Of a stretch of DNA of 64,000 nt, positions 14,501-25,648 are shown in pieces; the first letter of the stretch is position 1, and each line of letters opens with the position of its first letter. The notes under the pieces were generated by a model. The model made no database searches, was not told the origin of the DNA, and worked only from the letters and a program-made list of their open reading frames with translations. The position numbers were made by a program, and so were the translations under genes. The DNA comes from Rehmannia glutinosa (lineage: Eukaryota > Streptophyta > Magnoliopsida > Lamiales > Orobanchaceae), in the NCBI GenBank assembly GCA_016081115.2, contig CM071936.1, positions 91,007,943-91,071,942 of the forward strand, given 5' to 3'.

Positions 14501-17500
14501 TTATTTCATATAGATAAATAAGCAACAACCTTGGTAGACCACCACAACTATATCTTATTTATCACCAGCAATCCCCATCTTGAAACGGCAAACCTCGGAC
14601 AGAGCTGACGTGTACGTTCTGCTTGTTCTCTAATCAACAATTTAGTATGTTATCATCTAAAACTACCGTCTTCTGATATCCTATCCAAACTTGCAAAAAA
14701 GACGGGGTAGCACTGGTATTAAGTGGAAAGGTAATGTTGGTACCAACCTAAAACTACCTTTACATCCCTTTCAGATTTCATAAACATATGTATAGTTCTG
14801 GTATTGATAAGAGAAAATTCTACTATCTCGCCCCTGTCTGGCCAAGAAAAACACCTTAGTTCAATTTGTTACATCTTTGCAAAAAAGTTGGTTTTCCTCC
14901 TGTGATTACCTTAACAGGGCCTTTCTTAGGTCAAACAATTATAAGAAAGAAAGATTCATCACTGGGTGGCGAAAGGTAATTAGGAGGAAAGGAAAGAATA
15001 GCTTAGTCTTGAGAAGTGCCAGAAACTTAAATCTGAATTTCTTGCTAAGACAGACAGAACTATAAGGGTGAATTTTTCATGTGTTTCCATTATTCATGAA
15101 AAAGTACCTTGAAGAACAAATTCCTTTTCTTTTGGATCTAAATCCTCAGATTTCAGATGCATGTGGAAGAGGCTACTGCGATAATAAAGGTTAAACTTTG
15201 AAAGAGGAAGTGTGAATCCTGTTTGTTTGTCTATTGATCCATTGGTCACTGAAAAAGCTCTGTGAAATAGTTCACTGTGATGTTCCTAATAAGAACATTA
15301 TTTGGAAAGAAACCAGTAAAATTTGATGACAGAGGCATTGCAACCATCAGAACATGGCTCACCACTCCCTAGTTTGATTGTTATGATACTGGCAAACCTG
15401 TTCTCCCAGAAGATTTATGTACATAAAATCACAATAATAATGGAGATTTACAGTTGAATCTTGATAATTTTCCTAGTTGTGATAGTAACTGCTCAAGAAG
15501 TCTAATCATCTTGGAAGTGACATAGAAGATTGAATGCAGACAGAAAACAACAATTTTTGTCGAACTATTTAGTCATGTAAGACATATTTCCATATTCTTT
15601 TGTCCAACGAGAATGATCAGGTGAGAAAAGCTCTCCATGATTTGGGGGGATGTTCTAGGGACATCCATTAGGAGTGGTGTCTGGAACTAAGCTCATTCAG
15701 ATACCATCTTCATACCATGTCTTCAGCCCTGGCTTAAACAGACTCGTTAGTCGTTACATCATGAGTTTCTTTCCCTTGTAGCCCCAAGTGGAACACATGC
15801 TAAGACACTGTACGCAAAATTGTTGCTTAAACCTAAAAGATGCCCTACTCCATAAAATATCCCCATGTGAAACAGTTTCTACTTTTCTCTAGCAGGCAAA
15901 GGTTCCCTAACTCAGTAAAGAAACATTCATCACACAAAAAACTTACCCAGCTGGATCATGTGAACTCAATATGGACAGTAACTGAAAGCACTCAAATACA
16001 TGTGGCGCCCAAGAGTCATTGGCTTTAGCATTTAGGACGATATTGGGGTCCAAATTCATACTTCTCTTTCTGATCCAAGGATAAACCCTAAAGACAAGAA
16101 ATTTCTGCTGGCAACTATTGCAAGATACAGATAGGCTTTTATATGCATTACAGAGTTAAGAGTTCTTTACACAGCTTAGTTGTGTTAAAAGTAGAATAAG
16201 CATTGACAGGAACCCCAAAGCTTCATGGAGATTGATAAAGAACATAATAAATATAAATAAATAAAAGTAATGAAGTAACACCTTTTACGGAGATTGTCCA
16301 GTTTAAGAGTTTCATATACAGCATGCAATGAATCCAATGTTTCAGTCAGCAATTTCAGGTATGAGGTTTCCCCTATATTCTGGGTGTCAGCTACATCAGC
16401 CCCGGATGAATTTAATCCCTGCAAGCCAGATGATAATCCAGGAAAAGCACCAGCAACACAATTACTTCTAAAATATTGCTGATTATATTTGCTGTGGATT
16501 AGGAACTCCCAAGATGAATGTGCAACTGAATCTGGTAATAATTGAGAGGTTGTATTGGGCTTCCGGCTTAGTTTTGTTATCACATTACAGAAGGACTCCC
16601 ATTCCGAATCAGCACCGGAATTCGCCTTAGCTAGGTAAGTTGAATCATCATCAGCCCATAGAAGCCCAAGGAAGTGACTATACAAACCAGAACTAAGCCC
16701 TTCTGCCATTGCTGTGATACAGTCATTGGTTAGAGACGACGAAGGACTACGTCGCAATGTACATCTGTATTTCTAAAGCAGAAAAAAGAAAAGGTTAGCA
16801 CTATCATAGATTGCTATAAAAAGCAAATAGATTTGAATAAAACAAAATTCAATAGTATATCAAGAAATTATGGTAGTTAGAACAGACAAACTTTCATTGA
16901 TTGTATGTTTTATATCTGTTTCTTTTCTCTGTTAATGATGTCCAGATAAACTTGACTGTTATTTTCCATCTCAAAAAACATAAACATAATATTTGTCCCC
17001 ACAGGAACATCAACCATATTGTATGCTCATAAAAGAATGGAGCCAAGTAACTTGACAATGTTCGTCAGCTCACTTAGCATAGAAATGTTCTCTCTTTAAA
17101 ACAGGTCACAACCCAGAAAAGTACCAAAAACATTTTCTCGCATATTTTCTCTAAATAAACACAACAACAAGCTCCTGACAAAATCCAGTGATAACAGGTA
17201 TGAAATCTTAGATCTCTTACGAGTACATCTAGTAAGAAAAGTAGCAATTGGCATCTTCCAAAAAACAGATACTTATTTGTATGCAGACCTGTCCATTGTT
17301 CAGAACTAAGTTGATGCGCCCTTCTACAGCATCAACTAAATCTACAATTTTTAACTCATGTACATTGTTGTTGGTCCGTGAATGATTCATTCTACTCAAA
17401 CGCTGTTCTTTAACCAACGGAGATGGCATAACGTATTTGCACAAGCATAGCTTCCCCATCTGCAGTTACAAAAGGACCGCACTGTTAACAAGCTCAGAAG

Positions 17501-20500
17501 CACTGACATAGAACTTCAATTGAAAATAAATATACAATCTAAGGCGCCATACAAGCAGAATTTTCATAAAGCCTTGTTTCTTTTGGACTACCATACCTGA
17601 TTGATGTTATTTTACTCTATAATGTGACGCCGTTACAAATTAATCAAACAATGTTGAATCTTGAGGGGTATGTTTTATCATACTAACCAAATATCCCATC
17701 GTGATATTAGAAGTTAGTAATCAGCATAATCATTTCAGAGAAAATAGTTTCAAAGTAGTCGTGCATAGACATAAAATAACTTCTATTTCTGCGAGGATTA
17801 CAGCTCGCACTAATAATTTTTTATTTTCTATGAAACGAAAAAAAATAAAAAATAATAATAAGTTTAAGAATGAAAAGCTCCATCTACATGAGTTAGCACT
17901 CTAAGGGCAGAAACCCAACCATTTACGTTGAGACCTTGCAGAAACAACTGAATAAGAGTTCAAATTATAAACTATGCAGAATTGTACACAGACTTGGCAG
18001 TAATCATTCTCAACAGAAACAACAAATGAACAAATGCCTTTCCCTCAGGCATATAATGTAACTTAACATCTCTCTTTTTTCTAATACTTCTGCGCCTACA
18101 ACTGCTTCGAGAGAAGATCCATGCAAACCTCTTTCTTTGCAATGAGCCGTGACAACCATATTTAAAGTCAATAATCAGCAAAGTAAGCAATATTAAATCA
18201 GAAGATATGAGATGCCCAAGAGATCTCCACAGTAACTTAAGCAGTGTGCCAGGCAACACACTTCGTGTATTAAGAACATGGTTTTCTAAAGCTGACAAAA
18301 TAAAAGAAAAGATTAACTTCCACTTATCTCCTCCACCCAACATATGAAAAGGAAACAAAGAAAAACAAGTGATACAAACAACATTTTATACTAAAAAACA
18401 CAAAACTGTATGAAGCATAGAACTTTTGGCCGGGAAGGACATAAGATCGTCATCTGTGATTTACAAAAGAGAAACATCCTAACACAACAAGCACAGAGTT
18501 TTGAGTTATGAGAATATAAAAATTAGTATTGATATATGATGCAGCAGAAATTGATTTTACAGGTGAGAGAAAACAACTTCTTAACATTTCGCACGTGTCA
18601 GATAGCAAATGTAAATAGATCATCTAGTGCAGACGGAGACAGTTTTTTGAAATCAAATAAGGTGAAAGCTCCAGCAACTTACATAGAGAAGAAGTGTATT
18701 TTCGGGAGTCAAAGCAATAACATCCCTAACGGGCAATTGTCCCACTCTCGTGCTGCATAAGTTATGTTCAAGTCATTTATGAATTAAAAAGAACAATGCT
18801 TATTGGAAAAAAGAACTAGATATACTTAGTCCGAGTGACAGTAACAGCAGCGGCAGCAATTGCTGGTATGCTCCAGCTCATGTCGGACTTAATATCATAG
18901 ACTGTCTCGTTATTTAGATCCAGACTCTGAAGTCGTAAAGACAACAACTTTTTTTGTTCTTGGACAAGCAAACACACGATAGGTGTAACATCGTCGTCAG
19001 TTGCCAGAAATACCTGTTGAAATTATTTGAGGCCAAAAAGAAGTAAAGATGTAAAGGTAACATTAAGGGAACGGTAACATTAGGTGCTTGTCTTGTAATA
19101 TGATGGTTTATTTGAAAAACAAGATATATGCTCCAAATAGGTAAAACATTATTCAAGGGGGCATTTCAAAAACTGCCCATCCATGTTAAAAAACAAAAAA
19201 AAGGTTTGCCAGGAAGGTCATATCCGACCATAAATCAGGACTTTTAAATTGAACCCTATACTCAAACCTATCTGACAAATACTCCTGCCAATCAATCACA
19301 TATTTAGGTTATTCTACTTAATGGGTCTAAAAACAACATTTAATTTTTCAATCACCCTACATCCCCAAACCAGAAAACCTGAGGATATCACAACTAGAAA
19401 AACTCCCCAAGCATGGTTTCCCATATGAATTGCAAAAAGTTTTCTTAGCCAGACAAGATTACAGCTATAAAGACTGAACTGAAATTTAGAGGTCTAAATA
19501 ACAAGCTCCTGATATGGCCTTCATCCAGAAGGCACCAGGAGAAGATAATAAGTTTCGGCACCTTACTGGCAGCAGTCTGTGAACCCTTCCCCTGCCATAT
19601 CCTTCGGAAAAAATATTTTGCTAACATTCGAGGAGCAATTAAGTCGGATGCTTTAGAATTTGCCACTTCGAGGTTGGAGTTATTGACCTCTACTACCCAC
19701 AGGGAGTGTTGCATCTTTCCTGCAAGGCCAATGTATCCTTTCAATCAATATATCTAAAATAGGGAAGCAATACTAAGCGATAGAAAATTGACTGTATTTA
19801 CCTTTGTTATATGAAGCCATCAGAGGCACACAATTACTAGTCCAAATTGTTCTCTCATCAAATTCCCACATTAGATTTAACTTCCCTCTTTCTTCAGTAT
19901 AAGTTATCTAAGGAACCACATAAAATTATAATTTTCATCAATAATATACACAAAACTGACACTTTTTAAACATAACAATTAATTACAAAGATGCCAAATG
20001 GAATTATCATGTTATGCAAATGCAAAATCTTCCAAAAAAAAAAGAAATTTAATCAGTACCTGAGGTTCCTCTAAGGGGTCCTTCAGTATCAGATGGGAGG
20101 ACATTGATGTTACATCACTTCTTGAACTAAAATCACATATACGAGGTGGGGTATAATTATGTTGAGGACTGTATCCTACATCCCTTTTTTGGCGAAAGAC
20201 ATCACGAGCAGTTAAATATGGGTTCGAAGATGATAATGAATTGTTTGTTAGTAAGCTCCCTTCAGGTGTCCGCTCAAGAAGTAAACCAAAAGGAAGAGGC
20301 CATATTGATGTGATGGTATGAGGAAGCGGGACAGAAACCACTTCACCTGTAAAAGAACAGCCTCAAATTTCCTCACCAAAAAAATAAAGTAACATCAAGG
20401 GGAAGATGCAGACTGAGGACTAGCAATTGATAAAAGAAATAAAAGAAATAAAAAGTGATATCAAACAACTAACTCCTTCACTTTCAAGAATTCCATTTTA

Positions 20501-22897
20501 AGCTCTCCGTTTCCAATTTCAAACAATAATGCGCTGATTTTCAAATTAATCACGGTGTGGCCAATTTCTAACAATTTATGTACTCCAAAGACTGGAAAAT
20601 AAGAATAAGACCACATCGTGACTAAATTGTAACAGAGAAGCTAACAATTTAGAAGCAGAACAAGGACACGACACTTTCTGAAAGCCTAAGGACCACTTAA
20701 GGTCATGAACACTAGGAGAAAAATACTGGTTATGGTCAATCTTCTCGAGCCTGGGTGAATATGAATAGACCAGAAATATTGTAGAAAAAAACCCAAAAAA
20801 CAAATGGTTAACTTACCTGATATACCATAGATAGTTAAACTATCAACTTGGAGAACACAAATCAAGGCTTCAGACAGATGACCCATCCGGCACCAGCATA
20901 CCTGCAGTTGTTGAACATGAACCAGATTTTCCAACTTAGTAAAATGGAGCAACAAAACAACTAAGTATACCTACAGGAAAATATAAGATTTCTTTTTTTC
21001 AGTTTCTCTAAGTTTTGGCCAGAGAAATGGATCATGAATCGGCTATTCACCAATTGGCTGTGAAGTGATAACTAGCCAATTCTTTTTAGCATTTTCCAAA
21101 TGATGAAACGGTTTGATCAAATCTTAACTTTCACTCGTCTAGCTTTTTCTTTGAAATTACCAAGTTAGCATCAGTAGGATACGATCCACGAAGAAGATTG
21201 TAATATACGGGTAGTGCAACCAAACATGCAATAACAGATCTCCTAACAATTTCTCCACTTCTGTTCAACAAACCATAGAATCCTTGGGGTTATAAACGAT
21301 GGAAATGTATAGTCATGCCGTTGACAAGAATAATGTTCAGGTTCGCATATTTCTACCTTTGAGCATTTTATCACATTCTGAAGTACATGAAAGAGAGCAG
21401 TAACCTCCGTAATCAAAGTTCAAACCTGTCAAAGCGAAATTAAGCGGGCAAACCGCAACCGTTGGGGTAAAAATGAGGGAGGTGTGAGGTGGAAAACTGA
21501 ATGCATCCAAAAAATAATGTGAAAAAAATGAAGCTGGGCATAGTACTTAAATCCAAAGAAGAATTAGGTAAACGAACGAAGCCACAAGGATGCTCTAGCA
21601 TCAACAAAAGGGGTCATGAGATTCACTGAGAACTCCTAACTTTCTTAAATAATGTTTAGCATAGCTCCCCGAGGACAACCTTGGAGAAAGGAATATCCAA
21701 ACAAAAGTCTGAAAGAAAAGCTTGAGCAGGTGCATCTAGTGGAACCAAGTCATCCATGTGCATTTCATGTCCTTTTAGTCTGAAGCTTATAGTAGCAAAA
21801 CAATGAAATCAAACTCAAAAAGAAAAACAATAAACTAAATTCGGCTAATGGATGTTTTCCATTCAAACAACATCAGACAAGCTAATTAACTTGAATTCTA
21901 TTGCTCATGGATGTATATAAAATTAGAGTAGAAATCCATTGAACGCGTAATAATACCCAGACACATGAGGAGAAAGAATTGCAGAAAGCATAATAAACTA
22001 GTTTCCCAAGTCGAAGAAAAAAAGGTTTATAACTCATAAAGGTTTCTATCACCTTGATGACTTTTGATGGCAACGTAAACCTCTTATAAACTCTAGGGCC
22101 TGTACTCCATATGATTCTGTCAAAATTTCAAAATGTCCAGAGTTAATATATTTCATCTCGTACAACTTAAATTCTAACTACATCCAGTAAAATTAAAAAT
22201 GTGAACAAATTCGTATTTTTCAATTCACCATGCAATAAATACACTCCAGGATTCATCAAGTTCTAGCCATTTGCAAAAAAGGGCATTCAGCAGTAACATA
22301 CTTTCTTGCGAATGAAATGGATCTTATTTGTAATCAAATTATCGTGAGTTCAAAAGTTTGCTCGTTTCTTGCAAGTGGACAGGACGGGGCACGGGGGAAG
22401 AACTTTCTTTAAGTAGCTACTGCATTACGCATCAAGAAGGTTACTTTCTTAGTCTTTTCCAAAAACTCAAAAAAGAGGGATCAAAAAGATTCAAACTTTG
22501 ACAAAATAATCAAAAATTCGCCAATTTCCTCTAATAAACAGTTAGTCACCACTTCAATCAGACAGCATTTTTGCGTGGTAACTACTCAATTCTCATAACT
22601 ACACGAAATTCTTACACGCAAAAACCAAAAATTCGAAAATTCATAATCAACCTTATAAAAATCCGGGCTTTACCTATTTCCTCTAATGAAAAGTTCGTGA
22701 TCACTCCTCTCACTGCACGATGCGGAAGCATCATCAAGCTCGTCAGCCTCATCTCGCTGTTGCGCGAGTTGGGGATGGAAGAGGAAGTAATGGTAATCGT
22801 CGTCGGAGTGTTTGCCGCCATCCAGGGCTTCGGCGGTCAAGCCGAAAGGCTTGAATTCGGCTAGAACGGTGAGCTCTCGAACGCCGCCGCCGGGCAT
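80..22897 (-). CDS. APC1: Anaphase-promoting complex subunit 1 (APC1), 5' part, 28 exons
   Basis: Scaffold subunit of the APC/C, the nuclear E3 ubiquitin ligase that degrades cyclins and securin. I recognise it from plant APC1 motifs: ELTVLAEFKPFG at the N-terminus, DHELFIRGNR, SLDSLHAVYETLKLDNLRKR, TTALPFGRGAFTLG, and HAGLLLALGLHG. Exons by GT-AG borders: 22897-22674, 22116-22053, 20901-20817, 20346-20060, 19907-19802, 19719-19562, 19013-18826, 18752-18683, 17459-17289, 16772-16282, 13474-13015, 12249-11914, 11091-11008, 7265-7173, 7025-6966, 6879-6781, 6565-6425, 5440-5360, 4688-4617, 4269-4198, 2325-2232, 2159-2077, 1974-1918, 1776-1699, 1588-1467, 1381-1221, 339-263, 193-80. Phases join without a frameshift to give 1,376 codons; plant APC1 is about 1,680-1,800 residues, so the last few exons lie before base 1. 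No broken exon was seen, so the gene looks functional. Borders may be off by a base or two. Confidence 0.95.
1699..6565 (-). other. APC1: APC1 proteasome/cyclosome (PC) repeat exons 17-24
   Basis: Exons 17-24 encode about residues 992-1217, with successive PC repeats of the kind shared by APC1, Rpn1 and Rpn2. Each carries a small-residue/leucine helix: HAGLLLALGLHG, TTVGLMIGLAASYRG, SAALISVGLLYEGSAHPQ, YAVSAGFSLGLVALGRGEDA and APGAIIALALMYLK. In the APC/C these repeats form a closed toroid that contacts other subunits. Most exons here are multiples of three bases (81, 72, 72, 57, 78), typical of repeat-encoding exons. Confidence 0.85.
2326..4197 (-). other. APC1 intron 20, no feature seen
   Basis: 1.9-kb AT-rich intron between exons 20 and 21. 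I see no coding sequence, inverted repeat or target duplication. It holds only short homopolymer runs. Confidence 0.6.
7952..8257 (+). repeat. 5' LTR of the chromovirus derivative
   Basis: 306-bp LTR with TG...CA ends. TTATTTAAGTAGGG near 8096 is a possible TATA-like element. It differs from the 3' LTR by scattered substitutions and small indels, so the insertion is not very recent. Confidence 0.9.
8258..9107 (+). pseudogene. Collapsed gag-pol of a Ty3/gypsy chromovirus
   Basis: The left part reads as a gag N-terminus with MDSLVEAIEKGVEVL, then, after a frame change, a heptad-like stretch MAKINAKISKLDRIEELQET. Around 8,640-8,940 the reading DALSSQSEEDD, WMDQQKLQKEVRTESKRC and GPYVLINGALFYKSRIV matches the segment between RNase H and integrase in chromoviruses. 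At 9,000-9,102 VLIKWRDV and, one frame on, GQFPQFSLEDKAVSKG match a chromodomain tail. Protease, RT, most of RNase H and the integrase core are missing. Several frames are used, so no protein is expected. Confidence 0.85.
9108..9413 (+). repeat. 3' LTR of the chromovirus derivative
   Basis: Second 306-bp LTR copy, TG...CA, immediately followed by the target duplication GAATA. It is preceded by a purine-rich tract at about 9093-9107. Confidence 0.9.
9459..9713. mobile_element. Mutator-like MITE with long terminal inverted repeats
   Basis: A 255-bp fold-back element. The left arm (AGAATAACTATAAAAACGAC, then CCCGAGGTTTAAC and further) is the inverse of the right arm, which ends GGTTTTTGTAATTATCCC; pairing runs for most of each half. 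It is flanked by a perfect 9-bp duplication TAATTATAA at 9450-9458 and 9714-9722, the length made by Mutator-family transposases. It lies 45 bp from the 3' LTR of the neighbouring element. No coding capacity. Confidence 0.9.
11461..11508. repeat. CA/TACA/TA microsatellite in APC1 intron 12-13 flank
   Basis: Compound simple repeat: (CA)n, then (CATA)n, then (TA)n. It lies in intron 12 of APC1, between exons 12 and 13. Confidence 0.9.
12469..12715. repeat. Possible degraded MITE in APC1 intron 11
   Basis: GGCCATGTATGGTTGTGTTTTC at the left end resembles termini of common plant MITEs. Inverse-like pieces occur at GAAACACAACCAAACA (about 12,609) and CCAAACACATACCATA (about 12,698). I could not find a clean second terminus or a target duplication, so the borders are guesses. 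Confidence 0.3.
13475..16281 (-). other. APC1 intron 10, holds a hAT-like MITE
   Basis: 2.8-kb intron between exons 10 and 11. Apart from the MITE at 13917-14396 I see no repeat structure or coding sequence in it. Confidence 0.7.
13917..14396. mobile_element. hAT-like MITE
   Basis: 480-bp element with imperfect terminal inverted repeats: TAGGGGTGTCAATCGTGTCG at the left and the inverse of TAGGGGCATCAATTTGTGAC at the right. The 8-bp flanks TAAACTTT (13909-13916) and TAAAATTT (14397-14404) match at 7 of 8 bases, the duplication length of hAT transposases. The interior contains repeated CGTGTCG and GACACGA motifs near both ends. It is non-coding. Confidence 0.8.
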
Positions 22898-23158
22898 TGC
22901 CGGAGTAGAATCAGTGAGCCAGAGGATTGAAAATATATCTCCCGCTCTTTTTTTTTTTTCGGTTTTTATGGGTTTAAGTTTTCAGACTGGGCTGAAAGAA
23001 GCGTAGAACCCTAGCGGGAGGTTGGAATTCAATTGTAATATTTTTTAAATAAATCAATAAGAAAAGAGGGAAAATAATTTGGGGGCACTACCACCCCTTT
23101 TTTTTTATAAATATAGCCCCTCTCAATATATTTTTTAAAATGATCATGATATTCTTAT
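22898..23158 (-). promoter_or_regulatory. APC1 5' UTR and proximal promoter
   Basis: This is the only non-transposon sequence between the APC1 start codon and the first upstream repeat, which begins at 23,159. It is AT-rich, with a pyrimidine run (poly-T on the plus strand, about 22,951-22,961). I see no clear TATA box. The transcription start cannot be placed from sequence. A transposon boundary about 260 bp from the ATG means the core promoter is very short or has recruited repeat sequence. Confidence 0.4.
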
Positions 23159-24336
23159 CACAAAAACTCCTATCAGACCGTCTAACGGATCTGACCCACA
23201 GACCTGGTGGCATTTCCGTAATATTAGCAGTGGTGTTTAGTAATTTTCAGGGACTACCGGTATTAACAGTACTTTTGAAAAGTATTAGTCGTCCTTCTGA
23301 AATGTATTAGTAGTTCCCTGAAGAGTTTTTTAGTATTTTCCATGAATATACTCCCAAAATGTATTAGCAATCCCTCAAAAAATATTAGTAGTTCCTCGAA
23401 AAAGTATTAGTAGTTCCTTGAATATAATTAAATTTTTCTCCTGAAATGTATTAAAAGTTCTGAAAAGTATTAGTCGTCCTTCTAAAATATATTAGCAGTT
23501 CTTCTGAAATGTAGTAGTTTTCCTGAATATAATTAAATTTTTCTCCTGAAATGTATTAACAGTCCTTCTAAAAAGTATTAGTCGTCCTTCTAAAAAGTAT
23601 TAGCAGTTATTCTGAAATGTATTAGTAGTTCCCTAAAGAGTATTTTAGTATTTCTCATGAATATACTCCCGAAATGTATTAGTTGTCCCTCGGAAAAGTA
23701 TTAGTAGTTTCTCGGAAAAGTATTAGTAATTTCCTAAAGAGTATTTTTAGTAGTGCTCCTGCAAAGTATTTGTTTGTCTTATAAAATGTATTAGTATTTC
23801 TACATAAAAGTATTAGTTGATACTAATACTTGTATCATTTAGTTCTTCGTCTTCAAATACTCTGCTACTGCAATATCCATTCTTAAATAAGGATTTTGGT
23901 AAGAATGACCTACACATCTCCTCCAATTTCACTTTCTGATTTACCAAGAAAATGATCCACAATCAGTCCTCCTCACTCTGATGTCATACTAATCCTTCTC
24001 TTTTTTTCTTGTTGGACCCTTTTATATATCTTTGTTCCTGTATTTAAGAACGTTTTTTACATACAAGAACTAATTCTCTTCTTTATATCATCAGATAGAA
24101 AAATCATGTCTGTGAGATTTGTTGGAGGAGCACGGCGACCACGGCGTTCGACGACATTCTCGCCGGAGAGCGGGCGGTTCCACCTCGACTTTGCAGCGGA
24201 GAAGGTAGAGACAATCGTGGATTTGGAGTCGGTGGATTTTTTTTTTCGCGGATCCGGATCAGGTCTGGATGGGTAGGATATTTAGACCCGTCTAATGGAT
24301 CTAGATCTGTTAGACGGTCTGACAGGAGACTAGCTC
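23159..24336. mobile_element. Mutator-like TIR element upstream of APC1
   Basis: Left end region CTCCTATCAGACCGTCTAAC and right end region GTTAGACGGTCTGACAGGAG are inverse repeats with one mismatch. The outer flanks carry an identical 9-mer TATTCTTAT at 23150-23158 and 24337-24345, consistent with a Mutator-type 9-bp duplication; the outermost TIR bases are poorly matched, so the exact ends are uncertain. Most of the interior is a degenerate tandem repeat. The GC-rich right end (24,110-24,300) has a short open frame on the minus strand that I do not recognise. Confidence 0.65.
23215..23835. repeat. Degenerate ~22-bp minisatellite (GTATTAG core)
   Basis: About 25 imperfect copies of a unit close to AAAGTATTAGTAGTTCCTCG, with variants GTCGTCCTTCTAA and GCAGTTCTTCTGA. 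A longer block (GAATATACTCCC then AAATGTATTAG) recurs at about 23,342 and 23,660, which suggests higher-order duplication. The array ends in a near-perfect palindrome: AAGTATTAGT, TGAT, ACTAATACTT at 23808-23831. Confidence 0.85.
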
Positions 24337-24345
24337 TATTCTTAT

Positions 24346-24400
24346 TAGAGAATGTCTCTTGTGAGATCGTCTCATGGATCCGTGAGACGGTTCCACATGA
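24346..24400. repeat. Short repeat remnant between TIR element and copia A1
   Basis: About 55 bp containing GTGAGATCGTCTCATGGATC and CGTGAGACGG. This is an internal inverse pair of the type seen at the ends of some plant DNA transposons. It is too short to classify. Confidence 0.35.
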
Positions 24401-24962
24401 CTCCAAAGGATCCATCCTCCTTGAACGACTTATTCGCAATGTTCTGGCAGAGTCTGTTGTATACGAACTCAGCCCAGTTAACTTTCTTCCCTTGCATGAT
24501 CGCACCATGACGATTAGCTTAGTCTTGGACAGTTGATTAAAGCTTCCAAACTTCATGTCCACGCATTTTGAGACGACATCCATCAGCTTGTGATAGTCGT
24601 CCTTCAGCAATTTCTTTTCAGCTGTGTAGACTACTTTCGCAGCACACTCGGGTTTGGCTACTTTTTCCAAGCAAATGTGCCAAGTCCACATCGCCTTCAT
24701 ATATCTCCCAGATCCCTTCCGACGGCGAAATGATGCTCGCAAGGTCCTTAGCAGTGATTAAAATGTCCTTGCGGTGGACGGAGGACTTAATCCCTTCGTC
24801 CTGCACCTCGACGTTAACATAGAACTGCGCCACCTCTTCAACGTATGTCATTTGATATTCCATCGTGAGGAAGGGTTTTAGTCCGGATTTCTCGATTTTA
24901 TCCGCAATTTTCTTCACAAGGATTTCATCGGAACCCTGCTTAATCATGCCTTCAAAATCCAC
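24401..24962 (-). pseudogene. A1 3' ORF fragment, Transposase_32-like domain
   Basis: Two overlapping frames encode QFYVNVEVQDEGIKSSVHRK, then KKLLKDDYHKLMDVVSKCVD and FNQLSKTKLIVM. The same protein occurs in element A2 at 54,870-55,256, about half identical by eye. It resembles the 'putative plant transposon protein' domain (Pfam Transposase_32) often found next to plant retrotransposon pol genes. The frame breaks near 24,640 and the sequence stops at about 24,400. Confidence 0.7.
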
Positions 24963-24964
24963 AG

Positions 24965-25643
24965 TTGATCCTGTGTGGATCTAATAGGCTTGCCATCTGC
25001 ATCCATGTCCATTTTGACTGATGTATTCATTGGTATTTTCACAGAAGATTTCTCTTCCATACCAAATTTCTTCATTAAGTCACTGGTGTACTTTGTTTGA
25101 CTTATGAAGGTTCCATCCTTCAACTGTTTCACTTGAAGTCCTAAGAAGAATGTCAGCTCTCTCATCATGCTCATTTCAAACTTTGCCTTGCATGAGGTTT
25201 GAGAATTTATCGCACAGCTCCTTGTTTGTGGATCCAAAAATGATGTCATCCACATATATTTGAACAAGCAATATATTCTCCCCATCTTGAATTCTGAAGA
25301 GTGTTCTGTCCACTTTGCCTTTGGTGAATCCATTATCTGTCAGAAATTGAGATAATGTATCATACCATGCTCTAGGTGCTTTTTTCAATCCATATAGAGC
25401 TTTCTTAAGCTTGTACACCTTGTCTCCAAGAGTCTTCTGCTCAAAGCCTGGAGGTTGCTCGACATAGACTTCTTCTTCTAACAGTCCATTTAAAAATGCA
25501 CTTTTCACATCCATTTGATATACAGTGAAGTTCTTGTGTGCAACATAGGCAAGAAACATCCTTATTGCTTCTAATCTTGCAACAGGAGCAAATGTTTCAT
25601 CAAAATCTATTCCCTCTTCTTGGCAATACCCTTTGGCTACCAA
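24965..25643 (-). pseudogene. A1 reverse transcriptase, C-terminal part
   Basis: Ty1/copia RT (RVT_2). Motifs: EGIDFDETFAPVARLEAIRM, VYQMDVKSAFLNG, KALYGLKKAPRAWYD and the catalytic LLVQIYVDDIIFGST with YVDD. A frameshift near 25,190 is followed by MRELTFFLGLQVKQLKDGTF. It ends at DADGKPIRST, where a deletion joins it to the 3' ORF. The upstream part continues at 26,931 beyond the solo LTR. Confidence 0.92.
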
Positions 25644-25648
25644 TCTTG

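Larger units (their letters stand above)
13015..22897 (-). other. APC1: APC1 N-terminal propeller and linker exons 1-11
   Basis: Exons 1-11 encode residues 1 to about 767. The first ~600 residues match the region that forms a WD40-like beta-propeller in APC1 proteins. Visible pieces include VCWCRMGHLSEALICVLQVD (exon 3), ITSIWPLPFGLLLE (exon 4), FFRRIWQGKGSQTAASK (exon 6) and LTPENTLLLY (exon 8). Exon 10 (491 bp) and exon 11 (460 bp) are the largest. The start codon at 22897 fits GGCAATGCC on the minus strand and matches the conserved N-terminus, with no upstream in-frame alternative needed. Confidence 0.85.

Noticed and set aside
19150..19440. Possible transposon remnant in APC1 intron 6
   Set aside because: Only A-rich runs and weak repeats; no inverted ends or target duplication found.
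22571..22864. Plus-strand open frame of 97 codons over the APC1 start
   Set aside because: Shadow of APC1 exon 1; the minus-strand reading has the conserved APC1 N-terminus.
24104..24300. Proline/serine-rich minus-strand frame at the right end of the TIR element
   Set aside because: Read-through of GC-rich repeat sequence; no recognisable domain, and it continues a frame coming from a different element.
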